Position numbers and translations under genes: made by a program. Shown here piece by piece: positions 40,919-50,346 of a stretch of 64,000 nt of DNA. Source of the stretch: Massilia mucilaginosa (GTDB lineage Bacteria; Pseudomonadota; Gammaproteobacteria; Burkholderiales; Burkholderiaceae_D); the NCBI RefSeq assembly GCF_011682145.1, contig NZ_WHJH01000027.1:1-64000 (forward strand). The letters run 5' to 3'. The stretch's first letter is position 1; every line of letters begins with the position of its first letter. The notes beneath the pieces were generated by a model, which had not been told where the DNA came from, did not search any database, and was given only the letters and a program-made list of their open reading frames with translations.

Positions 40919-43900
40919 GCTGCTTGTGCCTCGGTAGCAAAATTCGCGGCGGACTCCATGTCCACCGCCACAATGCGCGATACGCCCTGCTCCTGCATCG
41001 TCACACCGATCAGTTGATTGGCCATTTCCATCGCAATTTTATTGTGCGAGATGAAAAGGAATTGAGTATGGTCCGACATCCGTTTCACCATCCGGCAGAA
41101 ACGCTCGGTGTTGGCGTCGTCCAGCGGCGCGTCGACCTCGTCGAGCAGGCAGAACGGCGCCGGATTGAGGCGGAACATCGAGAACACCAGCGCGGTCGCG
41201 GTCAGCGCTTTTTCGCCGCCCGACAGCAAGTGGATGGTGGCGTTCTTTTTGCCCGGCGGCTGCGCCATGACCTGCACGCCGGAGTCGAGGATCTCGTCGC
41301 CCGTCATCACCAGCTTGGCGTTGCCGCCGCCGAAGAGGATCGGGAACAGTTCCGAAAAATGGTGATTGACCTTGTCGAAGGTATCTTGCAGCAGCTCGCG
41401 CGTTTCCTTGTCGATGCGCGCGATCGCGTCTTCCAGCGTGTTGATCGCCTCGACCAGGTCGTTGTTCTGCGAGTCGAGGAAGTTCTTGCGCCCGGACGCC
41501 TGCGCCAGCTCGTCGAGCGCGGCCAGGTTGACCGCCCCAAGCAGCGCGATGGCATTCGTCAGGCGCGTCACCTCGCCTTGCAGGTAGGACGGCTTCATGT
41601 CCGGGTGCAGCTTTTCGGAGAGCGCCGCTTCGTCGGCGTCGACCGTCTTTAACGCTTCGGCGAACTGCTCCTGGTTCAAGCGCGCGGCCTGCTCCTTGAG
41701 CTGCATTTCCATGATCCTGTCGCGCTGCGGTTGCAGGCTGCGCTCGGACTGGGTGCGCGCGTCTTCCGCCGCGCGCAGCTGCTGCGTGATCTGGTCGAGT
41801 TCATGGCGCGCGTCCGACAGCGCCTTTTCCTGGCTGGTGCGGCGCTCCAGCAGGTCTTGCAGGCCGTCGCTGGCGGCGCCGCTCTCCAACGCTTCGAGCT
41901 CCATCTGGCCGACCGCGATCGACTCGCCCACCTGGCTCGCCTGCTGGGTGGCGGTGGCGATGCTGCGGCGCAGTTCTTCGATCTTGCTGCGCTGGGATTT
42001 CTCGGCGAACTGCGCCTCCTGCGCGGCGCGTTCGAGTTCGCGCAGCTTTTCGCGCGCGTCGGCCAGCGCCTGTTCGCGCGCCAGGAAGTCGGTCTGGCCG
42101 TCTTCGTGCGCGCCCTGCAATTCGGCCAGCTCCATGTCGAGCTGTTCGAACTTTTCTTCGGACTCCATGCGGATCTGCTGCTGTTCTTCTTCCTGCGCCG
42201 CGATCTCGGCCAGGTCGGCGCCGATCTGGGTGCTGCGCTGGTTGAAGCGCGCCTCGACCTCGGACTGCTTGACCACCTCGATCTGCAAGGCATGCACGCC
42301 CTGGGTGAGCGTGGCGACGCGCTGGCGCGCATCCTGCAGGCGCCGCGCCAGGTCCGACATGGCGGCGTCGGCGCGCACCGCGCGGGCGCGCGCTTCGTCG
42401 GCCAGCATGGTCTGCGCGCGCAGCTGCTTGCCGATGTTGTCGATCTCCTGCTGGCGTCCCAGCATGCCATCCTGCTCGCTGTCGGCCGCGTAAAAGCGCA
42501 CGCTCGAGCCGGTCACCACGTGGCCCTGGCGCGTGATGAAGGAGCCGCCCTGCGGCAGGCGCGCGCGTTCGGCAAAGGCGCTGGCCGTGTCGTCGGCGGC
42601 GTACACATTGTGCAGCCAGTCGCCCAACAACCCGCGCAGGCCCGCCTCGTTCAGCTTGAGCAGGCTGGCGAACGGTTTCAGGCCCGGCGTGTCGACAGGT
42701 GCGGCGGCGCCGGCCGGCATTGGTGCATACAGCGCCAGCTTGGCCGGCGGCGCATCGCTGAAAAAGGCCTTGGCCCATTCGATGTTCGACATTTCGAGCG
42801 CGCCGGTGCGCTCGCGCAGCACCGATTCGAGCGCCGTTTCCCAGCCCTGTTCGATGCCCAGTTTTTGCCACAGGCGCGGCAGCGCATCGAGTTCGTGCTT
42901 TTGCAGCCAGGGCTGGACCTTGCCCTGCGTTTGCACCCGTTCCTGCAGTTGCTTCAAGGCCGACAGGCGCGCTTCGAGCTGCGCGTTGGCCGCGGCCTCA
43001 AGATTGACCTGGGCCTGGGCGGCGCTGCGTTCTTCTTCCGTACGCTGCTGCTGTTCGGTCGCTTCTTCGAGCAGCATGGTCTGCTCTTCCAGCGCCTGCT
43101 GCTTTTCCTCCAACTGCATGCGCAGGTTGGCCAGGTGGCTGCTGTCGGGGAGATTGAGGCCGTTCTTTTCCTGCTGCAGGCGCTCGCGCCGCGTTTGCAG
43201 GCCATTGAGAATGTTCGAGGCGTTGCGCTGGTGCGCCGATTCGAGTTCGATCTGCTGCTGCGCCTGCATGATGCGGGCGCGCGATTCGGTGGTCTTGTGC
43301 TGGGCCGCGCGCCAGGCCGCGTCCAGCTCGGGCAGGCGTTCGCCCTGGGCCTCGGCGCTCATCTGCGACTGCTCCACGCGCCCGCCCAGCTCTTCGAGCA
43401 GGTACTCGGCTTCTTCGATCTGCTGCTGGTAGTCGCCGCTTTGCGTCTGCCAGCCGTTGCGCTGGGCGTTCAGCGCCAGCAACTGGTTGTGCAGGCGGCT
43501 GCGCGATTCGATCACGAACTTGATCTGCGCTTCCAGGCTGCCGATTTCGGAGTTGGTCTGGTACAGGTGGCCCTGCGCCGTATGCAGGCGGTCGCCCACC
43601 GAAAAGTGCGCCTGGCGCAGGTGCTCCAGATCGAGTTCGACGTGGCGCAGCTTGGCGGTCTGCTCTTCCAGGTCGGTCTGGGCCTGTTCCATCTCGCGGA
43701 AGTAGCGATTCTGCTCGGTCTGCGCTTCGTTCTTGCGCAGCAGCCAGAGGAGCTTCTGCTTTTCTTCCTGGTCCGCCTGCAGCGAGTGGAATCGGTTGGC
43801 GACGACCGCCTGCGCCTCGAGTTTTTCGAGGTTGGCGTTCAGTTCGCGCAGGATGTCTTCCACGCGCAGCAGGTTTTCGCGCGTGTCGTTCAGGCGGTTT

Positions 43901-44442
43901 TCGGTCTCGCGCCGGCGCTCCTTGTACTTCGAGACGCCGGCCGCTTCTTCCAGGAACACGCGCAGTTCTTCCGGGCGCGATTCGATGATGCGCGAGATCA
44001 TGCCCTGGCCGATGATGGCGTAGGCGCGCGGACCGAGCCCGGTGCCGAGGAAGATGTCCTGGATGTCGCGCCGGCGCACCGGCTGGCTGTTGATGTAGTA
44101 GGTTGAGGTGCCGTCGCGCGTGAGGGTGCGCTTGACGGCGATTTCGGCGTACTGGCCCCATTGGCCGGACGCCTTGCCGTCGTTATTGTCGAAGACCAGT
44201 TCGACCGAGGCGCGCCCGGCCGGTTTGCGGTGGGTCGAGCCGTTGAAAATGACGTCCTGCATGGACTCGCCGCGCAGCTCGGAGGCCTTCGATTCGCCCA
44301 GCACCCAGCGTACCGCGTCGATGATGTTCGACTTGCCGCAACCATTGGGACCGACCACGCCAACCAGCTGCCCCGGCACCTGGAAATTGGTGGGATCGAC
44401 GAATGACTTAAATCCCGACAATTTGATGGAAGACAGGCGCAC
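40915..44442 (-). CDS. smc: Chromosome segregation ATPase SMC
   Basis: 1175 residues. GTG start (MRLSSIKLSGFKSFVDPTNF). Walker A GPNGCGKSNIIDAVRW (about 32-47), two long coiled coils (about 170-500 and 680-1010) around a hinge (about 515-660), signature LLSGGEKALTATALVFSMF, Walker B PFCLLDEVDAPLDDAN, and the final QFLFISHNK. It organises and condenses the nucleoid with ScpAB. It heads the packed smc-zipA-ligA-galU-def cluster. Confidence 0.96.
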
Positions 44443-44556
44443 GTTGTATAGCTAGCTCGGGAATCCTAAAGGTGGCCATCATACCATTTGTTGTCATGTT
44501 TTCGGGGATGGGGCGTAGGCCGGGGGGTGAGTTCTTTGCCAAGCGACGATGCCTTG

Positions 44557-44580
44557 GGTTCCCGCCTTCGCGGGAACGAC
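44557..44580. repeat. REP-like palindrome
   Basis: GTTCCCGCCTTCGCGGGAACGAC contains a perfect hairpin TTCCCGC/GCGGGAA around a CTTC loop, in the non-coding space between the smc start and the end of the PAP2 gene. Palindromes of this form are dispersed in many betaproteobacterial genomes. Confidence 0.6.
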
Positions 44581-44630
44581 GGATCCAACGGTATAGGTCA
44601 TCGAGAAACTGGCCGGCAAGCGGGCAAATA

Positions 44631-45299
44631 TCAAAAACACACGTAATTGAAGTAGCGTTCGTCCTTCGGGCACGGCGGCGAGTACGGATTGCGGGTCGGC
44701 CCCCAGGTGGCCGTGGTGTACACCCGGTCGGCCCCGGACAGGCCGAGCGCCAGGCCCGTCATCCACTGCTGGGAACTGTGCGCTTCGCCCTTGTAGGGAA
44801 TGCACAGCACCGCCACGCTGAGCGCAATCAGGATCGGGCTCGGTTGGAACTGGCGGTTCGAGCGCACCAAGGCGATGAAGGCGGCGGCGCAGGCCAGGCC
44901 CAGCATGCAGCCGAGGATCGCTTCCGATACGCTGTGCGTGTCGACCATGACGCGCGAGAGCGTCACACCCAGCGCCAGCAACACGCCGACACTGACGGCC
45001 ACGTAGCGCCACAGCTTGGGTCGTCCGCACAGCGCCAGGTAGGCGGCCACCGGGAACACGGCGGCGGCGCGCGCGGCGTGGCCGCTGAAACCGGCGAAAT
45101 GGACCGCTTCGATGCCGACGCCCCAGCCGAGAAAGGCGATCTTGCTAGCGATGACAACCATCAGGGTGGCGCCGAACAGCAGGCACCAGTACAGGGCGCG
45201 GCGGCGGCAGTGGGCGGCGGCCAGCCAGACGGCGATGGCCGCGCCCAGGGGTGCGGTGACGGCAATGCCGCCCAGCGCGCTAAGGTGATACCAATTCAT
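44631..45299 (-). CDS. PAP2-family membrane phosphatase
   Basis: 222 residues from ATG 45297-45299 (MNWYHLSALGGIAVTAPLGA). Six hydrophobic segments. Phosphatase motifs are HFAGFSGHAARAAAVFP (the SGH motif with catalytic His) and TLSRVMVDTHSVSEAILG (SRVxxDxHxxSE with Arg and second His). The first KxxxxxxRP motif is not clear. It probably dephosphorylates a lipid phosphate such as undecaprenyl-PP or phosphatidate at the periplasmic face. The last 40 residues are hydrophilic and Pro/Tyr-rich. Confidence 0.82.
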   Translation of the reverse strand: MNWYHLSALGGIAVTAPLGAAIAVWLAAAHCRRRALYWCLLFGATLMVVIASKIAFLGWGVGIEAVHFAGFSGHAARAAAVFPVAAYLALCGRPKLWRYVAVSVGVLLALGVTLSRVMVDTHSVSEAILGCMLGLACAAAFIALVRSNRQFQPSPILIALSVAVLCIPYKGEAHSSQQWMTGLALGLSGADRVYTTATWGPTRNPYSPPCPKDERYFNYVCF

Positions 45300-45429
45300 A
45301 GACAAAAGCCGGAAGTGAAAAAAGCCGGGCCAGGCCGGTACTACGGCAGCGGTCAGGCCCGGTCCGAATGATACGCGAATGTTAACAATGTGCGGATACT
45401 AACGGAACACCCCTGCGTGCGCGCCCGTC

Positions 45430-47853
45430 TCAGGCGGCAACCGATTGCGCCTTTTCCGAGTCGCTGAGCGCCTCGTCCATGGCCTGCGACAGCGCCCGGC
45501 TGACCACGCCCTCGACCGTCATCACGCGCACGCGCTGGGCGCGGTAGGCTTCGATGAGCTTGTCGGACGAGAGCGAAAATGCTTCCTGGCGCGCTCCGGT
45601 GGAGAAAATGTACAGGGTGCGCAGCGGGCTGATCCAGGCCAGCTTGACCTTGCGGATGCTGCCGTCCGGATCGGTAAATTCGATCCACATATTGCGTTCG
45701 AGGGCGTCGACGCCGAGTTCCGCATCGTCCAGCTCGGCATGGGCCGCTTGTTCGGCCTCGGCCAGCGCTTCGTTTTCCTTTTCCAGCCGGCGCATCGCGT
45801 CTTGCTGGGCAACTTCGACGGCGATTTCGAGCTGGCGTTCCGGCGTGATGTCGAGCGGTGCGCGGACTATTGACGCGTGGCACTCGGCCAGGTCGGCGAA
45901 AAACTGGATGCGGTCGGCATCTTGCCACTTGATGACGTCGAGCCATTTGTTCAGGGTCGCCAGCAGGCTCGGCAGCTTGCCGATCAGGTCGCGCCGCTGT
46001 TCGTGCGTGATCTTCGGCTTGACGCTCCAGATCAGCTCATCCATGGTCTTGGTCGCATTGCCGACCGCGCCCGGCTTGTCTTCCTCGACGCTGTAGGCGA
46101 CCGTCATCACGGAGGTCCACTTCTTTTCAAGAAAGGTTTCCAGCATGGCGACCACCTGGCCGCTGCCGACCCGGGCCGCGACCGCGGTCCTGGCCGAGCG
46201 GGTGGCGGCGGTGACTTTTTCCTTGCGCAGGGCATCGGCGATTGGCGCCGCAATGGCGGTGGCCGCCGCATGCTCCTCGGCCTTGATGGTTTCTTCGAGC
46301 TCGGCCACGACTTCCGAAAACACATCGGCCGGCGCGCCGCCGTCGTCCTGGTCGCGCCCGACCCGCTCGACGCCGCGCTGCATCACCTGGAACAGCGGAT
46401 CGTCCGGGCCGGAGCGCTGCTCCAGGCCCATGGTCGACATCAGGTCGATCATGCGGCGCGCCGGGTGCGTTTCTTCGAAGAAGAAATTCTTGTCGGCCAG
46501 CGCGGCCTTGAGCACCGGAATTTGCAGCGACTGGATCAGGTCGCGCGAATCCTTGGGAATGTTCGGATCGAGGAAGACCGTCTCGAAAATCTTCGACAGC
46601 AAGTCGATGGTGCTCTCGTCGCCGCGCGAAAGTGTCCCTTTTGGAATGCTTTCCTTCAAGCGCGGCAAATAGAACACGTTCCCCGTCTGCGCTTCGACCG
46701 GCGTCGGCGCGATATTGCCGAACTGGGCCGGCAAGCCGCCCTGGAAGCCCTGGAAACCCTTGAGCACGTCGAGCAGCGAGGCCGGCACCAGCACCTGGCC
46801 CTCCCCCGACTGGCCGAAGCCGCCCGCGTCGATACCGCCGCCGCCGCCGGACTGCGGCGCCGCGAAGCCGGGCGCGGCATGCACGCCCTGCCCTGCCGGT
46901 CCGCCCTGGGCCGGCGGGCCGCCCTGCCATGGCGCGGGCACGCTGGCCTCGGCGCCAGCGGCGCCGGGCGCGCCATGGAACGCGGCCGCGCCGCTCGGGC
47001 GCCAGCCGCCGCCGGACGGCGCCATGGCCGGCAGGTCGGGAATCATCGGAATATCGAACGACGAGGCCGGGGCCTGCTCCTCATCGCTGAGGAACTGGCG
47101 CAATTGCTTGGCCAGCTCGGCCTGGCTGCTGGCGCGCGCCTTCTTGGCCGCGACCGCGCTCTCGGTTTTCTTGATCTTGAACGCGTCCACCGAACCGGGC
47201 TGCACGTTCTTGTTGATCAGCAGATCGCACAGGGCGTCGTACATCGGCGCGAAATCGAACAGCAGCGAGGGGCGCAGCATCGGCAGGATCAGGCTGTGGG
47301 CATCCGGGTCCGGTTCGAACTCGCGCCAGGCCTGCTGCAGCGCCGACAGGAACATCTCGGGCCGGAACGGGTTCTGGCTGATGCGCAGCACTTCGCGTTC
47401 GAGCAGGAAACCGAGGCGGACATTGAGCGTGGCGATCTGGGTCGCATACTGCATTTCGAAGGGGCGGCTGATGGCGTCGAACACGACCCGGCTGTCCATC
47501 TCTTCATAAGGCACCAGCTCCAGCGTGGCCGGCAGGGCCGCCACGGTTTTCTTGGGCGACGGCGCCAGCACATCGATTTCGGCGCGCATGGCGCGCACGA
47601 TGCCGGAGGCGGCCACATGGAAGAAAGCGTAAGTGTTGTTTTTTAGCAGATTACCCGATTTCACCCGCAGGAACACCGTGCGCGCATCGAGCGCGGGATC
47701 GGTCACATCCAGCAACGCCGCAACGAGGCGCGTCGCTACCGCCATCAATTGGTCATTGACGTGCTTGGTCACGCTGCCCAGCAGCGTATCCAGCAACTCG
47801 TGGCGTGACGGACCTGTCTTCCTTGCAGCGGTGGAGGGTGAAGGTGGAGCCAT
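45430..47853 (-). CDS. DUF1631-family protein of unknown function
   Basis: 807 residues with no signal peptide or membrane segment. The N-terminal part (about 20-250) and the C-terminal part (about 370-800) are helical and match my memory of DUF1631 proteins common in Burkholderiales and Pseudomonas. The middle (about 255-345) is a Gly/Pro/Ala-rich disordered linker. KVKLAWISPLRTLYIFSTGA near the C-terminus resembles a PilZ-like barrel strand pattern, so c-di-GMP sensing is conceivable but not shown. It is transcribed alone. Confidence 0.75.
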   Translation of the reverse strand: MAPPSPSTAARKTGPSRHELLDTLLGSVTKHVNDQLMAVATRLVAALLDVTDPALDARTVFLRVKSGNLLKNNTYAFFHVAASGIVRAMRAEIDVLAPSPKKTVAALPATLELVPYEEMDSRVVFDAISRPFEMQYATQIATLNVRLGFLLEREVLRISQNPFRPEMFLSALQQAWREFEPDPDAHSLILPMLRPSLLFDFAPMYDALCDLLINKNVQPGSVDAFKIKKTESAVAAKKARASSQAELAKQLRQFLSDEEQAPASSFDIPMIPDLPAMAPSGGGWRPSGAAAFHGAPGAAGAEASVPAPWQGGPPAQGGPAGQGVHAAPGFAAPQSGGGGGIDAGGFGQSGEGQVLVPASLLDVLKGFQGFQGGLPAQFGNIAPTPVEAQTGNVFYLPRLKESIPKGTLSRGDESTIDLLSKIFETVFLDPNIPKDSRDLIQSLQIPVLKAALADKNFFFEETHPARRMIDLMSTMGLEQRSGPDDPLFQVMQRGVERVGRDQDDGGAPADVFSEVVAELEETIKAEEHAAATAIAAPIADALRKEKVTAATRSARTAVAARVGSGQVVAMLETFLEKKWTSVMTVAYSVEEDKPGAVGNATKTMDELIWSVKPKITHEQRRDLIGKLPSLLATLNKWLDVIKWQDADRIQFFADLAECHASIVRAPLDITPERQLEIAVEVAQQDAMRRLEKENEALAEAEQAAHAELDDAELGVDALERNMWIEFTDPDGSIRKVKLAWISPLRTLYIFSTGARQEAFSLSSDKLIEAYRAQRVRVMTVEGVVSRALSQAMDEALSDSEKAQSVAA

Positions 47854-48111
47854 TGTCTGCTCGTTCGGGGTTAAAGATCTTTTGCCATAACAAACATTCT
47901 CTCACATTATTGCCGACCGGCAACCGGAAAGTTTGAAACAAAGTGTTATTTTTTGTTTAAGCGCAGGATGAGTGTGCTCATTCTTGCTTTTCCCTCAAGA
48001 AGAAGCCTCACATCGTCATTTCAACTGTTGATTAGAAACAAACTCAAGGCTAGAAGTTTCTCTAACATAATAACAATTCCACAGAGCAACCTCTTTCTCA
48101 AGGACCTCGCC

Positions 48112-48750
48112 ATGATCGCCAGCCGCCGCACCGATCTCAAGCTGACACTGACGCTGTGCTTCGCCATCCTGGTCGGCCTCGGAGCCTGGCTGGCCGCCGT
48201 ACTGCTCAGTCAGCTTGCGCTGATGCAGCCGGTAACGGCAGCGGCCGCCCAAAGTTTAGCCGACAATGGCGGCGCCCTGCGCTTTGTCGCCGCCGGTGCG
48301 GCCGATGCCACCAACACCGGGGCCGAGGCCGAGGCCAACTACGCCAGCGCGCGCCTGTGGGTGTGGTTTTGTATCGGCGCCAACGGCGCCGGGGCGGCCC
48401 TGCTCGGCTTGTGGCTCAGGGCGGCCGTGAGCGTGCCCGCCACGCCGGCGCAGCACCCGCCCGCTGCGCCGCCGGCACAGCGCCCACCCCTTGCGCTGCC
48501 GGCGCCGCGCGGCAACCTGATCGAACGGGCCATGCACGCCGGCGGCGCGCGCGGCGCCGGCGTCGACAGCGCCTCCCCTGGCGCCATCGGCAGCCGGCCC
48601 GGCCCGCTATCGCCAGGCTGCGGGGACGCAGCGGCGCGGCTGGCGCGGGTGGCGCGCATCATCGACAACCTGGCCTTCCAGACCACCTTGCTCGCGGTCA
48701 ACGCCGCCGTCGAGGCTGAACGCGGCAGCCGCATGCCGCCGCGCGCTTGA
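48112..48750 (+). CDS. Stunted methyl-accepting chemotaxis-like protein
   Basis: 212 residues from ATG 48112 (MIASRRTDLKLTLTLCFAIL). One membrane helix at about 10-35 and another at about 82-105, separated by a short periplasmic segment; then an Ala/Pro-rich stretch and, at the very end, RIIDNLAFQTTLLAVNAAVEAERG, the hairpin tip that contacts CheA/CheW in chemoreceptors. No HAMP domain, no methylation helices before it and no return helix after it. The gene stops about 8 residues past the tip. It may be a decayed receptor or a minimal tip-displaying protein. Confidence 0.55.
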   Translation: MIASRRTDLKLTLTLCFAILVGLGAWLAAVLLSQLALMQPVTAAAAQSLADNGGALRFVAAGAADATNTGAEAEANYASARLWVWFCIGANGAGAALLGLWLRAAVSVPATPAQHPPAAPPAQRPPLALPAPRGNLIERAMHAGGARGAGVDSASPGAIGSRPGPLSPGCGDAAARLARVARIIDNLAFQTTLLAVNAAVEAERGSRMPPRA

Positions 48751-48780
48751 GTCGATTCTTATCAGAATGTATTTCAATTT

Positions 48781-48799
48781 TGTAGGAACTAATCCTACA
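48781..48799. promoter_or_regulatory. 7-bp inverted repeat upstream of the Gly/Ser-rich gene
   Basis: TGTAGGA-ACTAA-TCCTACA is a perfect palindrome with a 5-base spacer, 134 bases before the next gene's start and 30 bases after the preceding stop. It could be a repressor operator or an RNA hairpin. No T tract follows, so a terminator is unlikely. Confidence 0.45.
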
Positions 48800-48932
48800 C
48801 GAGTTCAAGGTGGATTCCGATACCTCTTCAACAGTGCGGCTCGCATGATTGTGTCACCGGAAACGCTGACGAGAGCACTTCCTCAGCACCATCGGCGAGC
48901 ACGACATTTTCAAACTTCGAAAAGGAATGAAC

Positions 48933-49202
48933 ATGAACTCGAATCAGAAAAGCGGTCAAGGCAACAAGCAGAGCGATAGCTCCAGTTCCAACAAGCAATC
49001 GGGCTCGCAAGGCTCCGGCAGCGGCTCGGGCAGCAAAAGCGGCGGGACCCAGGGCGGCACGCATGAGCAGCACGTCGAAGCCGGCCGTCAAAGCCACAAA
49101 AATGACGACAGCAATTCGAAACAGTCCGGTTCGGGCTCGGGCAGCAAACAGTCGGGATCGTCTTCCGGCAGCGGCAACAAAAGCGGCGGCAGCAAAAGCT
49201 GA
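48933..49202 (+). CDS. Gly/Ser-rich KGG-like stress protein
   Basis: 89 residues from ATG 48933, preferred over 48927 because AAAGGA is better spaced. Low complexity: Ser, Gly, Lys, Gln and Asn make up most of it (KQSGSQGSGSGSGSKSGG). The only distinct piece is GGTHEQHVEAGRQSHKN, which resembles the short motif of KGG/con-10-type stress-induced bacterial proteins. It is predicted disordered, hydrophilic and cytoplasmic. A good intrinsic terminator follows, so it is a monocistronic gene. Confidence 0.6.
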   Translation: MNSNQKSGQGNKQSDSSSSNKQSGSQGSGSGSGSKSGGTQGGTHEQHVEAGRQSHKNDDSNSKQSGSGSGSKQSGSSSGSGNKSGGSKS

Positions 49203-49274
49203 TTAGTCTGATACCGCAGGCGTCGCCGGGTTTCCGGGCGGCGCCATGCAGCAGGTTAACAGGAATCAATTGAG

Positions 49275-49314
49275 AGAGTCTGCATCGGCCTGGCCGTTGA
49301 CAGGCTCTTTTTTT
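49275..49314 (+). terminator. Rho-independent terminator after the Gly/Ser-rich gene
   Basis: AGAGTCTG pairs with CAGGCTCT (one G-T pair), with an inner CGGCC/GGCCG stem, followed by seven T. It ends the plus-strand unit at 48933-49202. Confidence 0.75.
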
Positions 49315-49367
49315 GGCCGTTGCGGCCGGTATCGGAAGGCGGCCCAGCTAATGGCTGAGCCTGCGCT

Positions 49368-49928
49368 TCAAATATTGCGAATACGCACGCCTTTGGGTGG
49401 CGCGAAGTCGGCCACGTCATTGACCATGCGCGCCACCTTGGCGTCGCGCGCGGTCAGGTGCAGGTCGGAATACTGGTGGATCGCCCACTGCTCCGGCTGC
49501 AGCTCGATATGCTTGCGCAGGATCGATTCGGTGCGGGCGTCGTCGGCGCGCAGCCCTTCGACGATGATATTGAGTGCGTCCGGACGCGCCCCCGGCGAGG
49601 CCGTGGCATGCGACTTGTGCACCATGAAACGCGCCGTCTCGCTGGCGTAGCGCCGGGTCCCGGACAAAAACAGGATCACGGCGATCGACGCCACCGCTCC
49701 CGCGTTGTACATCACAAACTTGACCGGGGAGTTGAAAAGGAAGTTGTACAGGCATAGCCCGTCGCTGACATAGCCGCCGTTGGACTGGATCAGCACGTGC
49801 GCCGTTTCGACGCCGTTCTCGGTCATGCCGGACACCGCTTCGAACACGCGATGCACCATATCGCTATTGACATCACCCGACAAAGTAAACCAGGCATCCG
49901 TCGATGGGGTCGTTTTTTCTTCGCTCAT
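49368..49928 (-). CDS. ClpP-like serine protease paralogue
   Basis: 186 residues, crotonase/ClpP fold. FTLSGDVNSDMVHRVFEAVS aligns with the ClpP start; the triad can be placed at S81 (NAGAVASIAVILFLSG), H104 (ARFMVHKSHA) and D171 (LTARDAKVARMVNDV). It lacks the canonical ASMG context and the usual IGF-loop and handle features, and no clpX is adjacent, so it is not the housekeeping ClpP. Its partner unfoldase and substrates are unknown. It is transcribed divergently from the gcv operon. Confidence 0.78.
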   Translation of the reverse strand: MSEEKTTPSTDAWFTLSGDVNSDMVHRVFEAVSGMTENGVETAHVLIQSNGGYVSDGLCLYNFLFNSPVKFVMYNAGAVASIAVILFLSGTRRYASETARFMVHKSHATASPGARPDALNIIVEGLRADDARTESILRKHIELQPEQWAIHQYSDLHLTARDAKVARMVNDVADFAPPKGVRIRNI

Positions 49929-50033
49929 GGCTGTCTGCTCGCAAAGTAGATGAATTATTTTAACAAATCGGGCAAACCATGGGTTTCCGTGCGCCCCTCA
50001 TTCGTGCGCGCCCCCCGCACCCCCTCTGCAAGG

Positions 50034-50062
50034 TTGACAGTTACGCCCTGCTGGCATATCCT
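50034..50062 (+). promoter_or_regulatory. Sigma-70 promoter of the gcv operon
   Basis: A perfect TTGACA (50034-50039) and TATCCT (50057-50062) are exactly 17 bases apart. Transcription would start near 50069, just before the riboswitch. Confidence 0.8.
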
Positions 50063-50069
50063 CCTCAGT

Positions 50070-50280
50070 CTTGATCGGGAGAGGGCAGCGCAGGCTGCCG
50101 CCGAAGGGGCATCACCCAAAAACTCTCAGGCAAAAGGACCGGTCAGGGGTCGGCGGCGCACAGCGCCCCCGGCTGAACTCTGGAGAGCGGCCGCGGCACC
50201 ATGCCGGCGGCCCACCGAAGGGGCAGGCGGACTCGCATCCGCTATCTCTCAGGTACCAAGGACAGAGGGGCGCGAAGCAT
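50070..50280 (+). ncRNA. Tandem glycine riboswitch
   Basis: Two aptamers in series. Aptamer 1 (about 50077-50141) runs GGGAGAGGGCAGC ... CCGAAGGGGC ... CTCTCAGGCAAAAGGACC. Aptamer 2 (about 50176-50270) runs CTCTGGAGAGCGG ... CACCGAAGGGGC ... TCTCTCAGGTACCAAGGACAGAG. The CCGAAGGGGCA and CTCTCAGGxAxxAxGGAC strings are the conserved glycine-binding cores. It lies between the promoter and gcvT, with about 70 bases of expression platform. In this family glycine binding turns the cleavage operon on. Confidence 0.95.
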
Positions 50281-50346
50281 CACGGAACGGCAGAGCCGTA
50301 TCACGTCTGCTCGTCGTACCCCCATTCACTCTGCCTTGAGGATTCC

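Noticed and set aside
41731-44106. 791-residue plus-strand frame opposite smc
   Set aside because: Antisense to SMC coiled coils; composition is an artefact of the coding strand.
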